Source: an uncultured Eubacteriales bacterium
GTDB lineage: Bacteria; Bacillota; Clostridia; Oscillospirales; Oscillospiraceae
Length of the DNA: 11,160 nt
Assembly: GCA_900546415.1 (NCBI GenBank)
Contig: URCY01000057.1
Coordinates: 1 to 11,160, forward strand
Direction of reading: 5' to 3'
Under the pieces are notes generated by a model that did not search any database, was not told the origin of the DNA, and saw nothing but the letters and a program-made list of their open reading frames with translations. Positions 1 to 5,142 of the stretch are shown here, in pieces. The position numbers and the translations under genes are program-made. The stretch's first letter is position 1. The number at the start of each line of letters is the position of its first letter.

Positions 1-54
1 CAATTTGGAACAAAATCCCTCGCTGACCACTCTTGCGATTTAATCAGAGCTTCC
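1..54 (+). repeat. MITE-like repeat, copy A (right end only, cut by window start)
   Basis: The first 54 bases match the last 54 bases of the full copy at 6326-6484 with one visible difference, and the copy at 4280-4438 with three. The copy ends in the terminal inverted repeat (ATTTAATCAGAGCTTCC). Its left part lies outside the window. It carries the same internal variants (ACCACTCTTGCGATTT) as copy C and so belongs to the same subtype, whereas copies B and D share a second subtype. No gene is visible in it. Confidence 0.85.
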
Positions 55-240
55 CAAGCATTTTTTACAGCTCCGGGCGCCGATACCGGTGCAGGCCGAA
101 GGCCGTCTCATTCGGGCGCTGCGCCGCTGAGGTGGATGTGAGGGCGGGCTATGGGATCGTCGGAGCTTGGCATGAGGCGTGCTCCGACGGCGGATAACGA
201 AGTTTTTTGCCGGGCTGCGAAGGGCACAAGGGAGACCCGT
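55..240. other. Intergenic stretch downstream of the SDR gene; possible weak hairpin at 159-188
   Basis: No convincing gene is seen between repeat copy A and the end of the SDR gene. The one clear structure is an inverted repeat with 8-bp perfect arms (GTCGGAGC at 159-166, GCTCCGAC at 181-188) and a 14-nt loop. It lies about 50 nt beyond the minus-strand SDR stop codon, but no T-tract follows it on that strand, so a terminator role is only a guess. A 54-codon plus-strand frame opens with a TTG inside repeat copy A (33) and stops at 195-197. It has no ribosome binding site or recognisable family and is not annotated. Confidence 0.4.
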
Positions 241-1299
241 TCAGCCCTTGACCTGACAAACGCCCCTTGACCGAAACAGAGCACCCCTGAAAGGCGTGCC
301 GCCTGCGGCTCTTTGACCGACGAGCCAAGCGGTCATATCCTGCAAGGTCTGTTCGATCGGACGCGGACGATAGGCAAACCGCTCCGTTGCGGCGCTGTGG
401 GAGAACCGCCCGTTTGAGCCGAGGACTGCAATGGAGTACGGCGTAAAGAAAAGCGGCTTCTTCTCCTTCAGGCAACGGCGCTCATAATACGGCGCTGCGA
501 GCTTTGCAAGCCTTAACGGCAGACAGATGGGGCGATAGATCAGCCGTGCCGCCTTTCCGATCCGGCGCAGCATTCCGGAAATGGTGATGTAATGCCCGGA
601 CAGAATGTAGCCCCTGCCCGGCTCGCCGCCCTCCGAGCAGGCGAGGATGCCCTTTGCCACATCCCGCACATCCACAAAATCATACCCGCCGCGCACGGCA
701 AAGGGCAGCTTGCCGGAAAGAAAGGCCTGCGCCATCGAGGTAAAGCTTCCGCCCGCCACATCACCGGGGCCGATTATTCCGGAGGGGAAAACGACGCTGA
801 CGTTAAGCCCCCGCGCGGCTGCGTCAAAGGCCATTTCGGTCGCGGCCGCTTTGCTTTTGGCGTAATCGCCGTCTACAAGCCCCGGAGAAAACGTGCAAGC
901 TTCCGTCATGACGCAGCTTTTCGGCTTTTCCGGTATGGCATGGACGGAGCTGACATAGATCAATTTTCCGATCTGGTGCTCCATGCATTGCCGGATGACC
1001 TTGCCGGTGCCGCCGACGTTGACCTGATAGAGCCTGGAACCGGCTCTGGACGCGACGGAGATCACACCGGCACAGTGAATGACACAGGTGCTGCCGTCGG
1101 CGTCTGCAAAAAACCGCGCAAGCGAGTCCTCCTCGCATACATCGCCGACGACCGTATGAGCCTCCTTCGGGAGCAAGGCCGCACAGGGGTCATCAGGCAG
1201 CACCAATGCGTCTATCCGGGCGTTGCGACGCACCAGCTCCTCAATAACTGCACGACCGAGAAATCCGGAAGCTCCGGTAATCAAATATCTGCTGTACAT
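241..1299 (-). CDS. NAD(P)-dependent epimerase/dehydratase, extended SDR family
   Basis: The 352-aa protein is an extended short-chain dehydrogenase/reductase with a Rossmann fold. It starts YLITGASGFLG, so the GxxGxxG nucleotide-binding glycines are G9, G12 and G15. D53 in VVGDV lies where the family contacts the adenine ring. The catalytic set is visible: S117/S118 in IYVSSVHA and Y146-x3-K150 in DYAKSK. The downstream FPSGIIGPGD and FVDVRDVAKG stretches are typical of dihydroflavonol-4-reductase/3-beta-HSD-like members. The substrate cannot be told. ATG 1299 is chosen because AAGGAGG lies 8 nt upstream; a longer frame to 1389 runs through the promoter. The last 20 or so residues are rich in Arg and Gly and look poorly conserved. 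The gene is transcribed divergently from the TetR gene at 1471, which probably regulates it. Confidence 0.88.
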   Translation of the reverse strand: MYSRYLITGASGFLGRAVIEELVRRNARIDALVLPDDPCAALLPKEAHTVVGDVCEEDSLARFFADADGSTCVIHCAGVISVASRAGSRLYQVNVGGTGKVIRQCMEHQIGKLIYVSSVHAIPEKPKSCVMTEACTFSPGLVDGDYAKSKAAATEMAFDAAARGLNVSVVFPSGIIGPGDVAGGSFTSMAQAFLSGKLPFAVRGGYDFVDVRDVAKGILACSEGGEPGRGYILSGHYITISGMLRRIGKAARLIYRPICLPLRLAKLAAPYYERRCLKEKKPLFFTPYSIAVLGSNGRFSHSAATERFAYRPRPIEQTLQDMTAWLVGQRAAGGTPFRGALFRSRGVCQVKG

Positions 1300-1332
1300 A
1301 CAGAACACCTCCTTGAGATAGCCACACAAGTG

Positions 1333-1361
1333 TTGATTATCTTTCACATTTATAGTATACT
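1333..1361 (+). promoter_or_regulatory. Predicted sigma-A promoter of the TetR-family regulator gene
   Basis: TTGATT (1333-1338) and TATACT (1356-1361) are separated by 17 nt. The start site would be near 1368, leaving a leader of about 100 nt before the ATG at 1471. The -10 shares the AGTATACT palindrome with the divergent SDR promoter. Confidence 0.55.
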
Positions 1362-1382
1362 GGATGAGAGAACGAAAAGCAA
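1354..1382 (-). promoter_or_regulatory. Predicted sigma-A promoter of the SDR gene
   Basis: On the minus strand TTGCTT (1382-1377) is followed after exactly 17 nt by TATACT (1359-1354). Transcription would begin near 1347, giving a leader of roughly 48 nt that contains the AAGGAGG ribosome binding site. The -10 overlaps the -10 of the divergent promoter through the palindrome AGTATACT (1354-1361), so only one of the two promoters can be occupied at a time. Confidence 0.6.
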
Positions 1383-1435
1383 TCGGCACTCGCAGCCCAT
1401 CTGAAAGAAAGACAACATATCATTCGGATGTGTCG

Positions 1436-1446
1436 ACAAACTTTGT
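1436..1446. promoter_or_regulatory. Small palindrome, candidate TetR-type operator
   Basis: ACAAA-C-TTTGT is a perfect 5-bp inverted repeat around one base, 25 nt before the regulator start codon. TetR proteins often bind short palindromes near their own gene, but this arm length is modest in an AT-rich stretch, so the assignment is weak. It would block transcription into the regulator gene but does not overlap the SDR promoter. Confidence 0.25.
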
Positions 1447-1470
1447 AAACTTTTTTTGGAGGAATTATGA

Positions 1471-2025
1471 ATGGAGAAAACGGACGCAAGAAAGCGGTAT
1501 ACACAGCTTGTGCTCAAGCAAGCCCTGCTGAAGCTGCTGAAGGAGAAGCCGGTCAATAAAATTACCGTAAAGGAGGTGTGCGAGCTGGCGCAGCTGAACC
1601 GGGCAACCTTCTACGCGCATTACAGGGATTGCTTTGCGCTGCTGGAGAGTATTGAAAATGAGCTTATCGACGCATTTGAACAGTCCCTGCGTTACATAAG
1701 CTCATTTGATGTTACGGCGCTGATTGAAGCCATATACGATATGATCGATCGCAATCAGGAGGCCTGCAGGGCCCTGATCCTCGGAAATACAAGCTCGACG
1801 GTTCTCAAGCGCATGATCGCGCTGGCCAAGAAGGACAGCATTGCCTACTGGCAAAAGGAGCTGCCCATGGCCGGGGAGGCGGAGCTTGAGATGATGTACA
1901 TCCACCTGTCAAACGGCTTGATGCATGTTGTCGTGGAGGGCTACGACCGGTATGACAAGGAGGACATGATCCGCTTTGTCAGCCGGGTGGCGAAGGGCAG
2001 CCTTTCCCTGTTGGGGAGACCCTGA
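1471..2025 (+). CDS. TetR/AcrR-family transcriptional regulator
   Basis: The 184-aa protein has the TetR layout. An N-terminal helix (about residues 8-24) is followed by a helix-turn-helix at about residues 31-51 (ITVKEVCELAQLNRATFYAHY), which has the conserved T-FY-HY recognition-helix pattern. The all-helical C-terminal domain ends in a stretch (MMYIHLSNGLMHVVVEGY) like the TetR_C domains of Firmicutes regulators without a known ligand. GGAGG lies 8 nt upstream of ATG 1471; another ATG at 1467 is out of frame. It is divergent from the SDR gene, and the two promoters overlap. Local control of itself and the SDR gene, probably as a repressor released by a small ligand, is inferred from this arrangement; the ligand is unknown. 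A strong hairpin follows directly. Confidence 0.88.
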   Translation: MEKTDARKRYTQLVLKQALLKLLKEKPVNKITVKEVCELAQLNRATFYAHYRDCFALLESIENELIDAFEQSLRYISSFDVTALIEAIYDMIDRNQEACRALILGNTSSTVLKRMIALAKKDSIAYWQKELPMAGEAELEMMYIHLSNGLMHVVVEGYDRYDKEDMIRFVSRVAKGSLSLLGRP

Positions 2026-2033
2026 GCCGGGTT

Positions 2034-2070
2034 CAGGCGGGGGCTGTCCGCCCCCGCCTGCTGTGATTTT
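2034..2070 (+). terminator. Rho-independent terminator between convergent genes
   Basis: CAGGCGGGGGC (2034-2044) pairs perfectly with GCCCCCGCCTG (2050-2060): an 11-bp, very GC-rich stem with a 5-nt loop. It begins 8 nt after the regulator stop codon and is followed by a short T run (GATTTTAT). The minus-strand side has no T run, but the same hairpin is the only one available to end the operon arriving from 2072. Confidence 0.75.
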
Positions 2071-2071
2071 A

Positions 2072-3061
2072 TCAGCCCTTGCTGTTTGCAATGGCCTGAT
2101 CGATCAGCTTTTGCAGCGTCTGCGCCTGCTTCTCGGAGGTTATCGCACCGACGATCGGCTCGCCTACAATGTTGCCGTTCTTATCAACAACATAGGTCGT
2201 GGGGTAGGAGAACAGCCCGGAGGTGAACACTCCGGCGTCACTATTCGAGTCAAACCAGACGTTTTTGTAGGACACGCCCTTTTTGGCCAGAATCTCCTTC
2301 GCCTCCGCGATCGCCGTTTCGTCGCCGTCCAGAGTAAACGAGTTGATGCCGACTACCGCGCCGCCTTTTTCGGCAAGCTGCTGGTTCAGCGCTTCAAGCT
2401 CGGCAAGCTCCTCTACACAGGGACTGCAGGTGGTGAACCAGAAGTTCACGACGGTAACGTCGTTTTCTGCGAACAGCTTGCTGCTATTCACGTCGTTTCC
2501 GTCAAGATCCTTGCCGTCAAATGCGGGGAATTTCGTCAGCTCGTCTTCTTCTATCGGCTTTCCGTCCTCCGCAGGAACGCTCATGTCGTCGCCGGACGGC
2601 TTGCTTCCGCAGCCGGGGAATTTCTGTTCAAGAATCGCCAGCTTTCCTTCAAGCTCCCGGACCTGCTCGGCGCCGTCGTTAAGCAGCTTCAGCTCATCGG
2701 CGGTGAACTGATCCTTGGCGCCTTCGATCGTTTTCAGCAGGAAATCACCGTAGTTTCCGCCGTCCTCGATCATCGCCAGATCCTTGTCGGCGGAGAGAAA
2801 TACCTTCTCCCAGAGCGCGCTGTTTTCGGAAAGAATGGCGTTTTCCTGCGCCATCAGCTTCTGGTGCAGGTCGGCCGCCTCGTCGGCTGTGCTCGGCTCC
2901 ATTGCAAGCAGAGCGATGATTTCGTCGTTGCTGCCTTCGGTGACCTGCTTGCTGTCCTTGCTGTCCTTGATCTCCTTGCCGTCCTTGTCCGTGCCGCAGG
3001 CGGCAAGGCTGAGGATCAGCAGGAATACGGTCAATACGGATAAAATTTTTGCTGTTTTCAT
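2072..3061 (-). CDS. TlpA-like thioredoxin-fold lipoprotein (redoxin)
   Basis: The 329-aa protein begins with a lipoprotein signal peptide: positive n-region, hydrophobic residues 5-18, lipobox LAAC at 19-22 with lipidated Cys22. It should therefore be anchored on the outer face of the membrane. Residues about 45-148 are a charged, helical domain of unknown role. Residues about 175-329 form a TlpA/ResA-type thioredoxin fold with the active site CSPC (212-215) after VVNFWFTT and a cis-proline candidate P287 (SYPTTYVVD). A further cysteine, C151, lies in the linker. ATG 3061 is supported by AAAAGGAG upstream. It is the last gene of a three-gene operon, 5 nt after the Fe-S protein gene, whose stop codon lies in the same ribosome-binding stretch, so translation is probably coupled. 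Inferred role: reducing extracytoplasmic disulfides or oxidised thiols with electrons from the membrane Fe-S partner. Confidence 0.9.
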   Translation of the reverse strand: MKTAKILSVLTVFLLILSLAACGTDKDGKEIKDSKDSKQVTEGSNDEIIALLAMEPSTADEAADLHQKLMAQENAILSENSALWEKVFLSADKDLAMIEDGGNYGDFLLKTIEGAKDQFTADELKLLNDGAEQVRELEGKLAILEQKFPGCGSKPSGDDMSVPAEDGKPIEEDELTKFPAFDGKDLDGNDVNSSKLFAENDVTVVNFWFTTCSPCVEELAELEALNQQLAEKGGAVVGINSFTLDGDETAIAEAKEILAKKGVSYKNVWFDSNSDAGVFTSGLFSYPTTYVVDKNGNIVGEPIVGAITSEKQAQTLQKLIDQAIANSKG

Positions 3062-3066
3062 AGTGA

Positions 3067-4017
3067 TTACTCCTTTTCTGTATCGGATAGTTGTTTTGAT
3101 GTTTCCGCCTTTTTGGCGGGACAATCCACTTCTTTTCCCTTGCCGAAGCCGTATCGGAAGCTGACAGCATGGGTGGGGCAGGCGCGGACGCACATGCCGC
3201 AGCGGATGCATTCGGCGTGGTTGGGAGTTTTGGTCACGTCCACATCCATCTTGCACGCCCTTGCACATTTTCCGCAGGAAATGCATTTGTGCTGATCCAC
3301 CTTCATCCCGAAAAGCGACACCCTGTTAAGCAGCGCATAAAAAGCGCCCAGCGGACACAGCCACTTGCAGAACGGCCGGTAGAAAAGCACGCTCAGCACG
3401 ATCACCGCGATCAGGATACCGAGCTTCCACGAAAAGAGCGTACCGAGCGCCGCGCGGATCCCCGAGTTGACGGCAGAGAGCGGTATGGCGCCCTCAAGCA
3501 CCCCCTGCGGACAAAGGTACTTGCAGAAAAACGGATCTCCCATACCGACGTCATTTGTGACGAGCATCGGCAGCAAAGCCACCATAAAAAGCAGAACGGC
3601 GTATTTTATGTAGGTCAGCGGCTTCAGCCTTTTGGTGGACAGCTTTCTGGTCGGGATCTTGTGCAGCAGCTCCTGAAGCCAGCCGAACGGGCAAAGAAAG
3701 CCGCAGATAAAACGCCCGAGCAGAACCCCAAGCAATATGAGAAATCCAGTGATATAATAGGAAAAGCTGAATTTTGAAGATCCGACCACCGCCTGAAACG
3801 AGCCGATGGGACAGGCGCCCGATGCCGCCGGGCAGGAATAGCAATTGAGCCCCGGCACACAAACCGCCTTCCCGCCGCCCTGATAAATTCCGCCCTTCAA
3901 AAAGTTGGGCAGATGCAGATTGGTCAGCAGCGCCGCTCCGGCCTGAATCGGCCCGCGGAAGCGCGAGAGGAACTGCGATACGCCGTTCGTTTTCTCTTTC
4001 CGATTCCTGTTAGCCAA
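3067..4017 (-). CDS. Membrane-bound multi-[4Fe-4S] electron-transfer protein (NapH/CcoG/YccM-like)
   Basis: About 316 aa. Residue numbers follow a TTG start at 4017, which has GGAG 10 nt upstream; an in-frame GTG at 4026 has that GGAG only 1 nt away. A cysteine-rich N-terminal region (C53, C59, C62, C69) precedes hydrophobic segments at about 84-108, 136-152 and 199-214. Three C-x3-CP motifs lie at membrane edges (CGFLCP 105-110, CKYLCP 165-170, CKWLCP 217-222), as in NapH, NosR, CcoG and PceC. Two ferredoxin-type C-x2-C-x2-C-x3-C motifs follow (C245-C255 and C270-C280), each able to hold a [4Fe-4S] cluster. The protein should carry electrons through or along the membrane. It overlaps the end of the small CXXC gene by 8 nt and is followed 5 nt later by the TlpA-like gene. 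Its electron donor is not encoded here. Confidence 0.88.
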   Translation of the reverse strand: MANRNRKEKTNGVSQFLSRFRGPIQAGAALLTNLHLPNFLKGGIYQGGGKAVCVPGLNCYSCPAASGACPIGSFQAVVGSSKFSFSYYITGFLILLGVLLGRFICGFLCPFGWLQELLHKIPTRKLSTKRLKPLTYIKYAVLLFMVALLPMLVTNDVGMGDPFFCKYLCPQGVLEGAIPLSAVNSGIRAALGTLFSWKLGILIAVIVLSVLFYRPFCKWLCPLGAFYALLNRVSLFGMKVDQHKCISCGKCARACKMDVDVTKTPNHAECIRCGMCVRACPTHAVSFRYGFGKGKEVDCPAKKAETSKQLSDTEKE

Positions 4018-4165
4018 TTCCCACACACTCCAAACACAACCGGATCGCCTTGCTTAACACGGCCGCTGCCTCACCGCGCCAGGCTCCGTAGCATAGCATC
4101 GCTGCTCCGCAGATAAGCAGCGCGACCTGAAAAAGCGCTTTTTTTGATCGAATCAATTCGGTCAC
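4010..4165 (-). CDS. Small CXXC membrane protein, CD1871A family
   Basis: This 51-aa gene starts at GTG 4165 behind AAAGGAAGG and stops at 4010-4012. It has a basic N-terminus (MTELIRSKKALF), a single hydrophobic segment at about residues 11-28, a short charged stretch (WRGEAAAV) and the C-terminal motif ICLECIGIG-like (here IRLCLECVGIG, C44-x2-C47). This fits what I recall of the CD1871A family of CXXC small proteins, including the terminal CLEC-x-GIG. The reading frame overlaps the start of the Fe-S protein gene by 8 nt, which supports it being a real, translationally coupled gene. The likely role, inferred, is a thiol or metal-centre adaptor in the membrane between the Fe-S protein and the TlpA-like thioredoxin. 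Confidence 0.85.
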   Translation of the reverse strand: MTELIRSKKALFQVALLICGAAMLCYGAWRGEAAAVLSKAIRLCLECVGIG

Positions 4166-4183
4166 CCCTTCCTTTCGTGCCCT

Positions 4184-4189
4184 ATTGTA
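4184..4189 (-). promoter_or_regulatory. Candidate -10 box of the redox operon promoter
   Basis: On the minus strand GCTACAAT supplies a good -10 (TACAAT, 4189-4184). Transcription would start near 4177 with a very short leader that just includes the AAAGGAAGG ribosome binding site. No acceptable -35 hexamer lies 16-18 nt upstream. Instead the inverted repeat at 4212-4231 occupies about -35 to -54, as expected for an activator-dependent promoter. Confidence 0.45.
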
Positions 4190-4211
4190 GCACAGGGGAT
4201 ATAAAATCCTC

Positions 4212-4231
4212 GTTAAGAATGGAAACTTAAC
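4212..4231. promoter_or_regulatory. Inverted repeat GTTAAG-N8-CTTAAC, candidate operator shared by divergent operons
   Basis: Perfect 6-bp arms (4212-4217 and 4226-4231) flank an 8-nt spacer in the short region between the redox operon and the two-component genes. Its centre (4221.5) is about 44 nt upstream of both predicted start sites (near 4177 on minus and 4265 on plus), the usual place for an activator that replaces the -35 contact. The adjacent OmpR-type regulator is the obvious candidate to bind. OmpR-family sites are more often direct repeats; TTAA also occurs twice here with a 14-nt period. Confidence 0.45.
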
Positions 4232-4249
4232 ACAAACCTTATTTTCGCA

Positions 4250-4258
4250 TGGTATAAT
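4250..4258 (+). promoter_or_regulatory. Extended -10 promoter of the two-component operon
   Basis: TGGTATAAT (4250-4258) is a perfect extended -10 (TGnTATAAT). The nearest -35-like hexamer, TTAACA (4227-4232), is 20 nt away and overlaps the inverted repeat at 4212-4231. A start near 4265 would place the whole repeat copy B in the mRNA leader, about 200 nt before the regulator ATG. Confidence 0.6.
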
Positions 4259-4279
4259 ATACCGGTCAAAGAACCCAAA

Positions 4280-4438
4280 GGAACCTCTGATTAAATTGGC
4301 TGCGGCGCTCAGCGGGTCTTTTGCCCCAACTTATCGGTTTGAAAATCTTGAAATACACAAAGTATTCCTGCAATTTCCAAACCTCAATTTGGAACAAAAT
4401 CCCTCGCTGACCGCTCTTGCAATTGAATCAGAGCTTCC
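4280..4438 (+). repeat. MITE-like repeat, copy B (complete, 159 bp)
   Basis: The element begins GGAACCTCTGATTAAATT and ends AATTGAATCAGAGCTTCC, an 18-bp terminal inverted repeat with two mismatches. The similarity continues imperfectly inward (GCGCTCAGCG on the left, reverse of CGCTGACCGC on the right), so a transcript could fold into one long hairpin. Internal short inverted repeats are also present (AATAC-ACAAA-GTATT; GGTTTG and CAAACC). It encodes nothing recognisable and no transposase, so it would be non-autonomous. The flanks show a possible 4-bp duplication, CAAA (4276-4279 and 4439-4442), which is weak because the right flank is A-rich. It lies between the promoter at 4250-4258 and the regulator gene, 26 nt before the start codon. 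Confidence 0.85.
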
Positions 4439-4464
4439 CAAAAAAACAAAGCGGGGAGGCCTCT

Positions 4465-5142
4465 ATGCATATTTTAGTGGTTGAAGATGAACGCGCACTG
4501 TGCGAGACGATCGTCCGCAGTCTCAGGCGGCTCGCTTACAGCGTGGATTGCTGCTATGACGGAAACAGAGCGATCGAGCTGCTCGGCGTGGAGCAGTATG
4601 ATCTTGTGCTGCTGGATCTGAATCTGCCGGGCGCGGACGGAATGACGGTATTACGAACGCTGCGGCAAAGCGACAGAGACACAAGGGTGCTGATCCTTTC
4701 GGCGCGCAGCGAGGTTATGGACAAGGTGGAGGGACTGGATGCCGGAGCAAACGACTATCTGGCAAAGCCCTTTCATCTGGAGGAGCTGGAGGCAAGGATA
4801 CGCAGTCTGACCCGACGGCAGTTTACCCAGAACGATGTGATCCTGTCCTGCGGCAGACTGTCCTTTGATACCAAGACCCGCTCCGCCATGGCTGACGGCC
4901 GGAGGCTGACGCTTACCCGGAAGGAAATCGGTATCCTGGAATACCTGCTGCTCAATCAGGGACGCCCCGTCAGTCAGGAGGAGCTGCTCGACCATGTATG
5001 GGATAACAGTGTGGATTCCTTCAGCAATTCGATCCGGGTACATATTTCCGCACTGCGCAAAAAGCTGCGTGCGGAGCTTGGCTTTGACCCGATCCGCAAC
5101 CGCATCGGGGAAGGGTATGTTATGGAGGAGGGAAAAGCGTGA
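4465..5142 (+). CDS. OmpR/PhoB-type two-component response regulator
   Basis: The 225-aa protein has an N-terminal receiver domain (about 1-118) with acidic residues E7/D8, phospho-acceptor D51 (LLDLNLPG), conserved S79 and K101 (LAKPF). A winged-helix DNA-binding domain (about 125-221) carries the LTRKEIGILEYLLLN and SNSIRVHISALRKKL signatures. ATG 4465 is chosen for the GGGGAGG at 4453-4459; the in-frame TTG at 4417 lies inside repeat copy B and would add 16 residues of repeat-derived sequence. Its stop overlaps the kinase start (GTGA), so the pair is translated together. It is divergent from the membrane redox operon and probably activates it and itself through the inverted repeat at 4212-4231; this is inferred from position. 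Confidence 0.92.
   Translation: MHILVVEDERALCETIVRSLRRLAYSVDCCYDGNRAIELLGVEQYDLVLLDLNLPGADGMTVLRTLRQSDRDTRVLILSARSEVMDKVEGLDAGANDYLAKPFHLEELEARIRSLTRRQFTQNDVILSCGRLSFDTKTRSAMADGRRLTLTRKEIGILEYLLLNQGRPVSQEELLDHVWDNSVDSFSNSIRVHISALRKKLRAELGFDPIRNRIGEGYVMEEGKA

Noticed and set aside
33..197. 54-codon plus-strand frame starting in repeat copy A
   Set aside because: Its start is the same repeat-derived TTG that falsely extends other genes; no ribosome binding site or recognisable product.
592..1404. 270-codon plus-strand frame opposite the SDR gene
   Set aside because: It is a shadow of the SDR gene, which has the Rossmann and YxxxK motifs and a ribosome binding site.
1976..3043. 355-codon plus-strand frame opposite the TlpA-like gene
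   Set aside because: It begins inside the TetR gene, runs through the terminator hairpin and lies antisense to a lipoprotein gene with clear motifs.
4018..4026. GTG at 4026 as start of the Fe-S protein gene
   Set aside because: The GGAG motif is only 1 nt away; TTG 4017 has it at 10 nt. The choice remains uncertain and changes only three residues.
4276..4442. CAAA target-site duplication around repeat copy B
   Set aside because: The right flank is A-rich, and copy C shows CTAG/CCAG rather than a perfect duplication, so no duplication length can be claimed.
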